A stretch of DNA of 39,814 nt. Origin: Rhizobium sp. Q54. GTDB lineage: Bacteria > Pseudomonadota > Alphaproteobacteria > SMXQ01. The notes under the pieces were generated by a model, which worked only from the letters and a program-made list of their open reading frames with translations, had not been told where the DNA came from and ran no database searches. Both the position numbers and the translations under genes were made by a program. This document shows positions 1-8,902 of the stretch, in pieces. Location: positions 1-39,814 of the forward strand of contig CAMAVH010000010.1 in the NCBI GenBank assembly GCA_945861615.1, read 5' to 3'. Position 1 is the stretch's first letter. Each line of letters opens with the position of its first letter.

Positions 1-537
1 GTTGACCAGCACCATGGTGATCTGGCGGCCTTCGAGCTTGGGAAACTGCTCGACCTTGGCCTTCTCGCCCAATTCGGCCCGCACCCGGTCCAACACGACC
101 ATGCCGAGCTCCTGGTGGAGCATCTCGCGGCCCCGGAAGCGGACGGTCAGCTTCACCTTGTCGCCTTCGTCGAGGAAGCGGTGCACGGCGCGCATTTTGA
201 CGTCGTAATCGTGATCGTCGATCGTCGGGCGCATCTTGATCTCTTTGACCTCGATGACCTTCTGCTTCTTACGCGCTTCGTTTTTGCGCTTCTGCTCCTC
301 GTACTTGAACTTGCCGTAATCGAGGATCTTGCAGACCGGCGGCTCGGCGTTGGGCGACACTTCGATGAGGTCGAGCCCGGCGGCCATGGCGCGTTCGATG
401 GCTTCGGAGGTGGTTACCACGCCGATCATCTCGCCGTTTTCATCGACGAGACGGACATTCAGCGTACGGATTTGTTCATTGACGCGCGGGCCGTCGTTGG
501 CGGACTTGGCGGGGGCGTCGAAAGGCGGGCGAGCGAT
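1..537 (-). CDS. infC: Translation initiation factor IF-3, 3' end cut by window edge
   Basis: IF-3 binds the 30S subunit, keeps it apart from 50S and checks start-codon/initiator-tRNA pairing. The frame is open for 179 codons to the window edge. It shows the N-domain block [16 protein letters not shown] and the C-domain block [15 protein letters not shown], so only a few residues should be missing. Upstream in frame there is a TAA at 559-561 and no ATG, GTG or TTG before the conserved N-terminus ([11 protein letters not shown]). The only sensible start is ATC at 537-535, placed 8 bases after AGGAG (550-546). E. coli infC starts with AUU, which lets IF-3 repress its own synthesis; an AUC start would fit the same logic (inference). 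It follows thrS by about 200 bases, the usual thrS-infC order. Confidence 0.95.
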   Translation of the reverse strand, partial: MARPPFDAPAKSANDGPRVNEQIRTLNVRLVDENGEMIGVVTTSEAIERAMAAGLDLIEVSPNAEPPVCKILDYGKFKYEEQKRKNEARKKQKVIEVKEIKMRPTIDDHDYDVKMRAVHRFLDEGDKVKLTVRFRGREMLHQELGMVVLDRVRAELGEKAKVEQFPKLEGRQITMVLVN

Positions 538-736
538 GTAACAGTCTCCTGTCTCAGTTTAAAGGCGCCGCGAGCGGCGGCTCATAAAGATATGGGAACG
601 CGGGTGACAAAACGAAAGACCGGCGGGACACGCATCCCTGAAAAAACGAAACCGCCCGACTCGATCCCCGACCATGCAGGCGGGAAATCTGTCTGGACGG
701 TCGGCATTCCTTTGTCATGGGACGATCAAGCGCCGA

Positions 737-2659
737 TCAAGGGCTCGGCACCTGGGCTTCGGCGCTCAGTCTAGCCGCCGCCTCATCCAGCGCAAGGACT
801 TCTTGGTCGGTGCTGCCGAGCCGGCGAATCGCGACCTTGCGCTCCTCGGCCTCGCGTTTGCCGACCGCCAGGATGACCGGGACCTTGGCCAAGGAGTGCT
901 CGCGCACCTTGTAGCCGATCTTTTCGGCGCGCAGATCGGCCGAAACGCGCAGGCCCTTGGCCGCCAAGAGGGCGGTGACCTCGCGGGCGTAATCGTCGGC
1001 GTCGTTGGTGATCGTGGTGACGACGATCTGCTGCGGCGCCAGCCAAAGCGGGAACTTACCGGCATATTGCTCGATGAGAATGCCAATGAAGCGCTCGAAC
1101 GAGCCGAAAATCGCGCGATGCAGCATGACCGGGCGCTTTTTCGTGCCGTCTTCCGCCACGTAGGACGCGTCGAGCCGTTCGGGCAACACGAAATCGACCT
1201 GCAGCGTGCCGCATTGCCAGTCGCGGCCGATGGCGTCGCGCAGCACGAATTCCAGCTTCGGGCCGTAGAAGGCGCCCTCGCCCGGATTGAGCGTCGTCTC
1301 GAGACCGGCTTCCTTGGCGGCGGCGAGCAGCGCGCCTTCGGACTTGTCCCAGGTGGCATCCTCGCCGGCGCGCACCGGCGGCCGGTCGGAGAATTTCACG
1401 CGCACATCGACGAAGCCGAAGTCCTTGTAGATCGACTTGAGCATGTCGCAGAAGGCGACCGTCTCGGCGGTGATCTGGTCTTCCGTGCAGAAGATATGCG
1501 CGTCGTCTTGCGTAAAGGCGCGCACGCGCATGATGCCGTGCAACGCGCCCGACGGCTCGTAGCGATGGCAAGCGCCGAACTCGGCCATGCGCAACGGCAG
1601 GTCGCGATAGCTTTTCAGGCCCTGGCGGAAAATCTGCACATGGCAGGGGCAGTTCATCGGCTTGATGGCGAGATGGACGTCCTCTTCCGACGTCGTCGCC
1701 ATGAACATGTTCTTGCCGAACTTCTCCCAATGGCCCGAGGCTTCCCACAGGCTGCGCGACACCAGCTGCGGCGTCTTGACCTCGACATAGCCGTGCGATT
1801 TCAGGCGCGCGCGCATGTAGTCCTCGACGGCGCGATAGAGCGTCCAGCCGTTGGGATGCCAGAACACGCTGCCGACGGCCTCTTCCTGGATATGGAAGAG
1901 ATCCATCTCGCGACCGAGACGGCGGTGATCGCGCTTCTCGGCCTCCTCGATCATCGTCAGGTGGGCTTTGAGCTGCTTGTCGTCGGGCCATACCGTGCCG
2001 TAGATGCGCTGAAGCATCTTGTTCTTGGCGTCGCCGCGCCAATAGGCGCCCGCCACCTTCATCACCTTGAAGGCGGTCGGCAGCTTGCCGGTGGACGGCA
2101 GATGCGGACCCATGCAGAGGTCGAGCCAGTCGCCCTGGCGATAGATCGAGATCGGCTCGCCGCGCTTGGCGATCTCGCTCACCCATTCGGCCTTGTAGGT
2201 CTCGCCTTGCTCCGTGAAGTAGGCGACGGCTTTGTCCGGCGACCATTCCTCGCGGACGATCGGCAGATCGCGCCCGACGATGTCGCGCATGCGCGCTTCG
2301 ATCTTGGCGAAATCGTCCGGCGTGAAGGGCTCATCGCGCACGAAGTCGTAATAGAAGCCGTCGTCGGTCGACGGGCCGAAGGTGATCTGCGTGCCGGGGT
2401 ACAGTTCCTGCACCGCCTGGGCCATGACATGGGCGGCGTCGTGCCGCATCACCTCGACGCCTTCCGGATCGCGCGCCGTGATGATCGCGAGCTGCGCATC
2501 GGCGGTGACCGGACGCGTCAAATCCCACAGCTTGCCGTCGACCTTGGCGGCGAGCGCCGCCTTGGCGAGGCCAGGGCCGATCTTGGCGGCGACGTCGGCC
2601 GGAGTGACCGGGCCGTCGAAGCTCAGGGATTTGCCGTCGGGCAGCGTGATGGCGACCAT
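737..2659 (-). CDS. thrS: Threonyl-tRNA synthetase
   Basis: Charges tRNA-Thr with threonine in the cytoplasm and edits mischarged serine. At 640 residues it has the full family length. Domains in order: N-terminal TGS domain (about 1-60); the editing domain with the HxxxH pair at His73 and His77 and the later [10 protein letters not shown] segment; the class II catalytic core with zinc-site cysteine in KPMNCPCH, motif 2 around [17 protein letters not shown], and motif 3 in [15 protein letters not shown]; and a C-terminal anticodon-binding domain. The ATG start gives the expected N-terminus. A good promoter lies 46 bases upstream. infC follows on the same strand. Confidence 0.98.
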   Translation of the reverse strand: MVAITLPDGKSLSFDGPVTPADVAAKIGPGLAKAALAAKVDGKLWDLTRPVTADAQLAIITARDPEGVEVMRHDAAHVMAQAVQELYPGTQITFGPSTDDGFYYDFVRDEPFTPDDFAKIEARMRDIVGRDLPIVREEWSPDKAVAYFTEQGETYKAEWVSEIAKRGEPISIYRQGDWLDLCMGPHLPSTGKLPTAFKVMKVAGAYWRGDAKNKMLQRIYGTVWPDDKQLKAHLTMIEEAEKRDHRRLGREMDLFHIQEEAVGSVFWHPNGWTLYRAVEDYMRARLKSHGYVEVKTPQLVSRSLWEASGHWEKFGKNMFMATTSEEDVHLAIKPMNCPCHVQIFRQGLKSYRDLPLRMAEFGACHRYEPSGALHGIMRVRAFTQDDAHIFCTEDQITAETVAFCDMLKSIYKDFGFVDVRVKFSDRPPVRAGEDATWDKSEGALLAAAKEAGLETTLNPGEGAFYGPKLEFVLRDAIGRDWQCGTLQVDFVLPERLDASYVAEDGTKKRPVMLHRAIFGSFERFIGILIEQYAGKFPLWLAPQQIVVTTITNDADDYAREVTALLAAKGLRVSADLRAEKIGYKVREHSLAKVPVILAVGKREAEERKVAIRRLGSTDQEVLALDEAAARLSAEAQVPSP

Positions 2660-2704
2660 GGAAACGCTCGAAAAAGCCAGAAAAACCGCGAAATACGGGC
2701 CCGC

Positions 2705-2732
2705 ACTCTATCCGCCTCGCGCCGCCTGTCAA
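2705..2732 (-). promoter_or_regulatory. Sigma-70-type promoter of thrS
   Basis: On the minus strand a perfect -35 hexamer TTGACA (2732-2727) is followed after 16 bases by TAGAGT (2710-2705), four of six matches to the -10 consensus. Transcription would start near 2698 and leave a leader of roughly 40 bases before the thrS ATG, too short for a T-box or a large attenuator. Seen by eye, not scored. Confidence 0.55.
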
Positions 2733-2854
2733 GGAAGCGGGCGGCGCGCTACTGTCTGGCCGGCGGCCCCCCTTTTTGACAGACGGGGCCGCGCCGCCAC
2801 CTGGCGCCAACCGCCGGGGTGGAACGGCCCCTTCCTCGCGAAAGGATCACCATC

Positions 2855-4111
2855 TTGTTCGTCTCGTTCTTTCCCCGGCCCAAGCTGCTGTTCTGGTCGA
2901 TGCTGCTGTGGACCGCTGCCGCCGTCGCCTTCTGGTATGTCCTCGGCCGGGACCTCGGCGCCTTTGTCGGCCTGCCGCCCGCCGCCGAGGACGCCGAGCC
3001 CATTGTCGGCGCGTCGATCTTCTGGTCGAAGCCGTTCCTCTGGTTCTACGTCTATTACGCCGTCTGCGTCGGGCTGTTCGCCGCCGCCTGGCGCGCGATC
3101 GCGCCGCACCCCTGGGCCAATTGGTCGATTCTCGGCACCGCGCTGATCCTCTTCACCAGCTACTTCCAGGTGCAGGTCAGCGTCGCCATCAACAGCTGGT
3201 ACGGGCCGTTCTACAACCTGATCCAGGCGGCGCTGTCGAAATCGGCCCCGGTCGAGCTCGGCCAGTTCTACGGCGAGTTGGTGAGCTTCGCGGGCATCGC
3301 CTTCATCGCCGTGACCGTCGGCGTCTTCACGCGCTTCTTCGTCAGCCATTGGATTTTCCGCTGGCGCAGCGCGATGAACAATTACTACATGAGCTATTGG
3401 GACCGGCTGCGCGTCATCGAAGGCGCCTCGCAGCGCGTGCAGGAAGACACCATGCGTTTCTCCACCACTATGGAGGGACTCGGCATCAATCTGGTCGAGG
3501 CGGTCCTCACCTTGATCGCCTTCCTGCCGGTGCTGCTGGCGCTCTCGGTCAACATCACCGAGCTGCCCTTCATCGGCGAAGTCCCCTACGCGCTCGTCGT
3601 CGTCGCCATTCTTTGGTCGATCTTCGGCACGACCTTTCTCGCCCTGGTCGGCATCAAGCTGCCGGGCTTGGAGTTCCGCAACCAGCGCGTCGAGGCGGCC
3701 TACCGCAAGGAGCTGGTCTATGGCGAAGACGATGCGGCGCGCGCCCAGCCGCCGACGGCGCGGCAATTGTTCGCCAACGTGCGGACCAACTATTTCCGGC
3801 TCTATTTCCACTACATGTATTTCAACGTCGCGCGCATCTTCTACCTGCAGACCGACACGATCTTCCCTTATGTCGTGCTGGCGCCGACTATCGTCGCCGG
3901 CAAGATCACGCTCGGCGCGATGAACCAGATCCTCAACGCCTTCTTGCAGGTTCGCACGTCGTTCCAATATCTCGTCACGTCCTGGACGACGATCGTCGAG
4001 CTCTTGTCGATCTACAAACGCCTGCGCGCTTTCGAGGCCGCGATCGAAGGCGAGCCGCTGCCCGAGATCGACCGGCTTTACATGGAACGTAAGGAAGAGG
4101 CGCTGAGCTAA
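2855..4111 (+). CDS. sbmA: SbmA/BacA-family peptide transporter
   Basis: Inner-membrane, proton-driven importer of peptides (microcins, proline-rich antimicrobial peptides). In rhizobia the family member BacA is needed for bacteroid survival. The 418-residue product matches the usual length of about 400. It has several hydrophobic membrane spans and the family blocks [40 protein letters not shown] and [17 protein letters not shown]. No ATP-binding domain is attached, as expected for this family. The frame could begin at GTG 2819, but the family N-terminus (SFFPRPK) starts right after TTG at 2855, which has AAAGGA (2841-2846) 8 bases upstream, so TTG 2855 is preferred. It ends 9 bases before the convergent glycosyltransferase. 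Confidence 0.88.
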   Translation: MFVSFFPRPKLLFWSMLLWTAAAVAFWYVLGRDLGAFVGLPPAAEDAEPIVGASIFWSKPFLWFYVYYAVCVGLFAAAWRAIAPHPWANWSILGTALILFTSYFQVQVSVAINSWYGPFYNLIQAALSKSAPVELGQFYGELVSFAGIAFIAVTVGVFTRFFVSHWIFRWRSAMNNYYMSYWDRLRVIEGASQRVQEDTMRFSTTMEGLGINLVEAVLTLIAFLPVLLALSVNITELPFIGEVPYALVVVAILWSIFGTTFLALVGIKLPGLEFRNQRVEAAYRKELVYGEDDAARAQPPTARQLFANVRTNYFRLYFHYMYFNVARIFYLQTDTIFPYVVLAPTIVAGKITLGAMNQILNAFLQVRTSFQYLVTSWTTIVELLSIYKRLRAFEAAIEGEPLPEIDRLYMERKEEALS

Positions 4112-4120
4112 CGGCTCGGC

Positions 4121-5074
4121 TCACACGCTGGCGGGCAGCGCCGCCAACACCTCGTCGGGCATCAGCCCGGCGAGGTCGGGCCGGCGCAGCACACGGACGC
4201 TGTCGCCTGAAGGCATGCGGGGCGCGCACAGCGCCGGATCGGACGCGTGCGAGAACAGCACCACCGTCGGGCAGCCGACGGCGGCGATGAGATGCATCGG
4301 CCCGGTGTCGTTACCGACGCCGAAGCGCGCGCCGCGCGCCAGGGCGATGATCTCCAGAAAGGACGTCTGGCCGCAGAGATCGCGCGTGCCCGGCGCGGCG
4401 GCGGCGATCGCCGCCAATTCGGCGCGTTCGGCGGCCGCGCCGATCAAAAGCGGCACGGTGCCGATCGAGGCGAGACGGCCCGCCAATTCGGCATAATGGG
4501 TCGCCGGCCAACGTTTCTCCGGCCGGTGGGCCGAGCCGCCCGGCACCAGCAACGCGTAAGACGACGGCAGCTCGAAGCGCGCGAGATCGGCGCTCGCCCA
4601 GCTCAGATCCGGCGGCGGCACGTCGGCGATACCGATGGCCGCAAGCTGTTCCTTCTGGCGCTCCACCGTGTGGAGAAAATCGCGGTTCGGATTGGCGTGG
4701 CCGTGCGACGCGCCCTTGGCGATGCCCGACCATTCGGGCGCCCTGCCGAACGGCGGCGACATCAGGCGGAAATAGAAGCTCGAACGATCGGAGGTCTGCA
4801 GATCGTAAACCCGCGCGAACCGCGCGCCGTTCAGCTTGCGCGCCAGCGACCACCAGCCGCCGACATTCCACAACGACGGCCGCGCGTCGGTCCACACCTC
4901 GTCGAACCAGCCCGTGGCCGTTGCCATGCCGGCGAGCATCGGAATGGTGAGCAGCGTGAGATGGGCGTTCGGATGGGCGCGGCGGATCGCCTTGAACGGC
5001 CCGGTGGCGAGAACGAAATCGCCGAGCGCGCCGAGCTTGATGACGAGGATGCGCTCGCGCGAATCCGCCGCCAT
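4121..5074 (-). CDS. Glycosyltransferase family 9 (heptosyltransferase type)
   Basis: Predicted cytoplasmic-face transferase of the ADP-heptose:LPS heptosyltransferase (GT9) family, 317 residues, GT-B fold. The N-terminal motif VIKLGALGDFVLATGPFKAI (about 11-30) and the C-terminal donor-site motif GNDTGPMHLIAAVG are both typical. Its ATG lies one base after the TGA of the upstream GT4 gene, so the two are almost certainly co-translated and should act on the same glycan, most likely LPS core or another surface polysaccharide. The true acceptor and sugar cannot be read from sequence. Confidence 0.85.
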   Translation of the reverse strand: MAADSRERILVIKLGALGDFVLATGPFKAIRRAHPNAHLTLLTIPMLAGMATATGWFDEVWTDARPSLWNVGGWWSLARKLNGARFARVYDLQTSDRSSFYFRLMSPPFGRAPEWSGIAKGASHGHANPNRDFLHTVERQKEQLAAIGIADVPPPDLSWASADLARFELPSSYALLVPGGSAHRPEKRWPATHYAELAGRLASIGTVPLLIGAAAERAELAAIAAAAPGTRDLCGQTSFLEIIALARGARFGVGNDTGPMHLIAAVGCPTVVLFSHASDPALCAPRMPSGDSVRVLRRPDLAGLMPDEVLAALPASV

Positions 5075-5075
5075 G

Positions 5076-6278
5076 TCAGCCCACCAGCTCGCGATAGACG
5101 TCGAGCGTGCGTGCGCACATCACTTCGTTGGTGAAGTGGGCGCGCACATTGGCGATGGCCGCCTGCGAGATATCCTCGCGCTCGTCAGGACTGAGCGAGA
5201 TCGCATGATCGATGGCCGCCGCCCAATCGGCGGCGTCGCCCGGCGTGGCGAGCCAGCCGGTGACGCCGGGCACGACGGTTTCGCGCGCGCCGCCGTGATC
5301 GGCGGCGACGACCGGCCGGCCCATGGCCTGCGCTTCGGTCACCGTGCGGCCGAAGGCTTCCGGCTGCGTCGAGGGCGCGACGACGACGTCGGCCAGCATG
5401 TAGGCCGCCGGCATGTCGCGGCAATCGTCGATCAGGCGCACGCTGTCGCCGAGACCGAGGCGCACGATCTGGCCCTCCAATTCCTCGCGCAAGCTGTCGC
5501 TGCCCGAGCCGACGCCGACCAACAGCGCGAACAGATCGCGCCGCTTCAGCAGCGCCAGGGCATCGAGCAATAGGCTTTGGCCCTTCCAGCGCGACAGGCG
5601 CGCCGGCAACATGACGATGCGGCGGTCCTCCGGCAGGCGCCAGCCGGCGGCGAGCTGGATGACGCGCTCCTGGCTGACGCGCGCCGGATCGAAATGGCCG
5701 ATCTCGACGCCGCGATGAATGACGCGGACGCGCGATTCGTCGACCTTGTAGATCTCCCGCATATGGTCGGCGATGAAATTGGAAATGGCGATTACCCGCT
5801 CGCCGCGCGTCATCACCGCGTTGTAGAAGCGCTTGAAGGGCGAGGCCGCGCCGTAAGTGCCGTGAAAGGTCGTGACGAAATGCACGCCTTCCAGGCGCGC
5901 GGCGCGCTCGGCGCTCCAGGCCGGAGCGCGCGAGCGGGCATGGACGATATCGACGCCTTCGGCGGCGATCAGCGCGCGCAGACGGCCGACATTCTTGGCC
6001 ATCACGACGGGGTTCTTCGAGGCAAGCGGCAGGATCACATGTTTGGCGCCGACGCGGTCCAGCTCGCGCGACAGGGGCCCGCCCTCGGAGGCGACGATGG
6101 CGTTCCAGCCGGCGGCGACCAGCGCCTTGGCGATATCCACCGTGCCGCGCTCGACCCCGCCCGCCGCGCCGGTCGGGCTGCCCAGCGCCGGCAAGACTTG
6201 CAGAATGGTGGGACGGCTTTCGCGCAAGGGGGATTCGGTGCTAGCAGTGGCGCCGGAGGCCCGGCTGTCAGGGATCAT
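5076..6278 (-). CDS. Glycosyltransferase family 4
   Basis: A 400-residue GT-B glycosyltransferase. It has a Rossmann N-domain (PTILQVLPALGSPTG then GGVERGTVDIAKAL), the VHARSRAPAWSAERAA segment common in LPS-type GT4 enzymes, and the donor-site EX7E region PEAFGRTVTEAQAMGRPVVA near the C-terminus. It probably transfers a hexose during LPS core or capsule synthesis. It is the first gene of a two-gene unit with the GT9 gene. The ATG at 6278 has only a weak ribosome-binding site and sits 24 bases from the divergent hydrolase start, so its promoter must overlap that gene. No better internal start was found. Confidence 0.85.
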   Translation of the reverse strand: MIPDSRASGATASTESPLRESRPTILQVLPALGSPTGAAGGVERGTVDIAKALVAAGWNAIVASEGGPLSRELDRVGAKHVILPLASKNPVVMAKNVGRLRALIAAEGVDIVHARSRAPAWSAERAARLEGVHFVTTFHGTYGAASPFKRFYNAVMTRGERVIAISNFIADHMREIYKVDESRVRVIHRGVEIGHFDPARVSQERVIQLAAGWRLPEDRRIVMLPARLSRWKGQSLLLDALALLKRRDLFALLVGVGSGSDSLREELEGQIVRLGLGDSVRLIDDCRDMPAAYMLADVVVAPSTQPEAFGRTVTEAQAMGRPVVAADHGGARETVVPGVTGWLATPGDAADWAAAIDHAISLSPDEREDISQAAIANVRAHFTNEVMCARTLDVYRELVG

Positions 6279-6302
6279 CCGTCAGTAATTGCCTGAAAGG
6301 TC

Positions 6303-7070
6303 ATGCCGTTGCAACAGAAGCCCGCGTCCCTCGCCCGCGCCGGCCGCCCCACCCTGGCCTATCTCGCCGATCCCGGGCGCGGGCCGACGGTGGTGTTCTT
6401 TTCCGGTTTCATGTCCGATATGAGCGGCAAGAAGGTTCAGGACCTCGCCGAATTCTGCCAGGCGCGCGGCCAGGCCATGCTGCGGTTCGATTACCGGGCG
6501 CACGGCCAGTCGGAAGGGGTTTTCGCCGAAACCGGGCTGCAGGACTGGCTCGACGACGCCCTCGACGCGATCGACGCGGCGACCGCCGGACCGCTGCTGC
6601 TGGTCGGGTCCTCCATGGGCGGTTGGATCATGCTGCTGGCGGCGCTGGCCCGGCGCGAGCGCGTCGCCGGCATCGTCGGCATCGCCGCCGCGCCGGATTT
6701 CACCGAGGAGCTGGTCTGGAGCGAGTTGAGCTTCGCCGAACGCGAGCAATTGATGCGCGACGGCATGTTCGCTCAGCCTTCGGCCTACAGCGACCAGCCC
6801 TACATGATCTCGCGCAAATTGATCGAGGACGGCCGCAAACTGCAATTGCTCGGCGGGCCCATCACGCTCGATTGCCCGGTGCATCTCCTGCACGGCATGA
6901 AGGACGGCGACGTGCCTTACGGCATTAGCCTGCGCATCGCCGACAAGCTGACGAGCGGCGACGTCACCGTGACGCTGCTCAAGGACGGCGATCACCGCCT
7001 GTCGCGCGAAGAGGATCTGGCGCAGATCCGTGCCGCCGTCGCCGGGCTTAGTGCCAAAGCGGGCTTCTAG
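6303..7070 (+). CDS. Alpha/beta hydrolase
   Basis: A 255-residue single-domain serine hydrolase with no signal peptide, so cytoplasmic. The likely catalytic triad is visible: nucleophile Ser104 in GSSMGG, Asp201 in HGMKDGDVPY and His231 in KDGDHRLS. The oxyanion region is FFSGFMSDMSG. The overall pattern resembles ABHD10/BEM46-like esterases and thioesterases, but the substrate is unknown. GAAAGG just before the ATG supports the start. The stop codon lies inside the first copy of a 26-bp tandem repeat shared with the convergent neighbour. Confidence 0.85.
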   Translation: MPLQQKPASLARAGRPTLAYLADPGRGPTVVFFSGFMSDMSGKKVQDLAEFCQARGQAMLRFDYRAHGQSEGVFAETGLQDWLDDALDAIDAATAGPLLLVGSSMGGWIMLLAALARRERVAGIVGIAAAPDFTEELVWSELSFAEREQLMRDGMFAQPSAYSDQPYMISRKLIEDGRKLQLLGGPITLDCPVHLLHGMKDGDVPYGISLRIADKLTSGDVTVTLLKDGDHRLSREEDLAQIRAAVAGLSAKAGF

Positions 7071-7124
7071 CCCGACGCGCTAAAGCGGGCTTCTAGCCCG
7101 ACGCGCCAAAGCGGGCTTCTAGCC
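7056..7124. repeat. 26-bp tandem hairpin repeat, two full copies and one partial
   Basis: Three head-to-tail copies begin at 7056, 7082 and 7108 with an exact 26-base period; the third runs 17 bases before diverging. Each full copy holds the perfect inverted repeat CGGGCT-TCT-AGCCCG, and the third retains a shorter stem. Copy 1 contains the TAG of the alpha/beta hydrolase, and copy 3 contains the TAG of the convergent Rossmann-fold gene (7121-7119), so the array fills the whole gap between two convergent genes. It could work as a bidirectional terminator or RNA-end stabiliser, but there is no U-tract. Confidence 0.85.
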
Positions 7125-8000
7125 TTCGGCCTTAAGGATCGCTTGCAGCCCGGCCTTGTAGTCGGGATATGTCAAAACGACGCCGAGCTCGGTCTTGATG
7201 CGGTCGTTGCTCACCCGCTTGTTGTCGTCATAGAAGCTGCGCGCCATGGGCGAGAGCTGCGCGGCCTCGAACGGCACCAACGGCGGCGGCGTCACGCCAA
7301 GCAATTCGCAAGCGTAACGTATCACTTCCTCCGGGGCCGCCGGATTGTCGTCGCAGACATTGTAGGCCGCGCCGGGGTTGGGTTTTGCCATCGAGGCGCG
7401 CAGGACCTGCGCGATGTCGGCAACGTGAATGCGCGAGAACACCTGGCCCGGCTTGTCGACGCGCTGCGCTTTTCCGGCGCGCACAGTGGCCAGCGCGTTG
7501 CTATCCGGACCATAGATCCCCGCGAGGCGGAAGAGATGCACCGCCAATCCGTGCCGGCGCCACAACTCGAGCCAGCCGGCCTCGGCGGCGACGCGACGTT
7601 GGCCGCGCTCGCCGCTCGGTTCCAGCGGCGCGGATTCATCGACCCAGGCGCCCTGGCGATCGCCATAAACGCCGGTGGTGGAGAGATAGCCGAGCCATTG
7701 CAGGGAGGAGAGCGACGCGATATCCGCCGCATGGTGGCGCAGCACCGGATCGCCATAGGCGCCGGGCGGCGCGGAGATCAGCAGATGCGTCGTGCCGGTC
7801 AGCGCGGCGGCGACGTCGGGCATCGGCGCTTCGCCGTCGAAGCGATAGCTGTCGATGCCGCGGGCGGCCAGCGCCGCCGCTTTCTCGGCGCTGCGGCACG
7901 TGCCGGCGATGCGCCAGCCCTCGGCTTTCAGCAGGGCGCTGAGCGCCAAGGCCGAACTGCCGAGGCCGAAACAGAACAGCCGTTTATCGGATGCGATCAT
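7119..8000 (-). CDS. SDR-fold NAD(P)-binding protein, YeeZ-like
   Basis: A 293-residue atypical short-chain dehydrogenase/reductase. The N-terminal Rossmann motif is FGLGSSALALSALL rather than the classic extended-SDR GxxGxxG. STTGVYGD and later FRLAGIYGPD match extended or atypical SDRs of the E. coli YeeZ group, whose role is poorly known. A substrate cannot be assigned. Upstream of its ATG lies the divergent secreted TPR gene; its 3' end is within the tandem hairpin repeat. Confidence 0.8.
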   Translation of the reverse strand: MIASDKRLFCFGLGSSALALSALLKAEGWRIAGTCRSAEKAAALAARGIDSYRFDGEAPMPDVAAALTGTTHLLISAPPGAYGDPVLRHHAADIASLSSLQWLGYLSTTGVYGDRQGAWVDESAPLEPSGERGQRRVAAEAGWLELWRRHGLAVHLFRLAGIYGPDSNALATVRAGKAQRVDKPGQVFSRIHVADIAQVLRASMAKPNPGAAYNVCDDNPAAPEEVIRYACELLGVTPPPLVPFEAAQLSPMARSFYDDNKRVSNDRIKTELGVVLTYPDYKAGLQAILKAEG

Positions 8001-8097
8001 GGCGGCATATGAGGCCAGCCGACGACGCTATGCAAGGGTGCGGATGCGGGGCAAAGCCAGGCTGGACAAGCGCCGTCACCATGCCCATCTTGACGCC

Positions 8098-8886
8098 ATG
8101 ATCGTCTCTTCCCGCTTCGCCCCCGCCCTGCTCGCCGGCTGCCTTCTCGCCGCGCCGGCCGCCGCGCAGGTCACCTTCGACCAGCACAATGCCGACTACA
8201 GCGAATGTTTGAAGCTGGCGGCAAAGGATCCCGACGCCGCCATCGCCCGCGCCAAAGCCTGGTGGGACAAGGGCGCGAATTTCGCGGCGCGCCATTGCCT
8301 CGGCGTCGCGCTGACGCAGAAGGAACAATATGTCCAGGCCGGCAAGATCTTCGAGGATCTCGCCGCCGACGCCATGGAGGAGATTCTGCCGTTCAAGGCC
8401 GATCTCTACGGCCAGGCGGGCCAGGCCTATTATCTCGCCGGCCTCAACGAGCGCGCCATCGGCGCCTTCGACCGCGCCCTGGCGATCAAGCCGGGCAATG
8501 CCGAGCTGCTGATCGACCGCGCCGTCGCGCGCGATGATGCCGGCCATTTTTTCGAGGCGATCGACGATCTCAACGCCGCCATCGACAGCGATGCCAACCG
8601 TCCGGAAGCCTGGCTCTATCGCGCCGCCGCCTATCGCCATGTCGGCTCGTTCGATCTCGCCCTGGACGACGCCAACCGCGCCGTTGCCCTGTCGCAACGC
8701 AGCGTCGAAGCCCTGTTCGAGCGTGCGCAGATCAAGGAAGCGCGCAAGGACCTGGCCGGCGCGCGCGCGGATTTTCAGGCACTGATCAAGAGCGCGCCGA
8801 AAAGTCTCCAGGCCCAGGAAGCGGCCAAACGCCTGAAAACGCTGGGCCAAACGCCAGCGCCGCGCGCGCCGGCGAAGAAGCCCTAA
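8098..8886 (+). CDS. Secreted tetratricopeptide-repeat protein
   Basis: A 262-residue protein. The N-terminus MIVSSRFAPALLAGCLLAAP followed by AAAQ is a clear Sec signal peptide with cleavage near residue 24. The mature part is built of helix-turn-helix TPR units, for example YLAGLNERAIGAFDRALAI and AWLYRAAAYRHVGSFDLALD, with a short proline/lysine-rich tail. It should be a periplasmic scaffold, with no catalytic motif. The frame is open further upstream, but that part looks non-coding and only the ATG at 8098 gives the signal peptide; no strong ribosome-binding site precedes it. It converges on the next gene with a 16-base gap. Confidence 0.8.
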   Translation: MIVSSRFAPALLAGCLLAAPAAAQVTFDQHNADYSECLKLAAKDPDAAIARAKAWWDKGANFAARHCLGVALTQKEQYVQAGKIFEDLAADAMEEILPFKADLYGQAGQAYYLAGLNERAIGAFDRALAIKPGNAELLIDRAVARDDAGHFFEAIDDLNAAIDSDANRPEAWLYRAAAYRHVGSFDLALDDANRAVALSQRSVEALFERAQIKEARKDLAGARADFQALIKSAPKSLQAQEAAKRLKTLGQTPAPRAPAKKP

Positions 8887-8902
8887 AGCGACTGGCCGAA
8901 GC

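Noticed and set aside
2776-2781. Perfect TTGACA as sbmA promoter
   Set aside because: No acceptable -10 hexamer 16-18 bases downstream.
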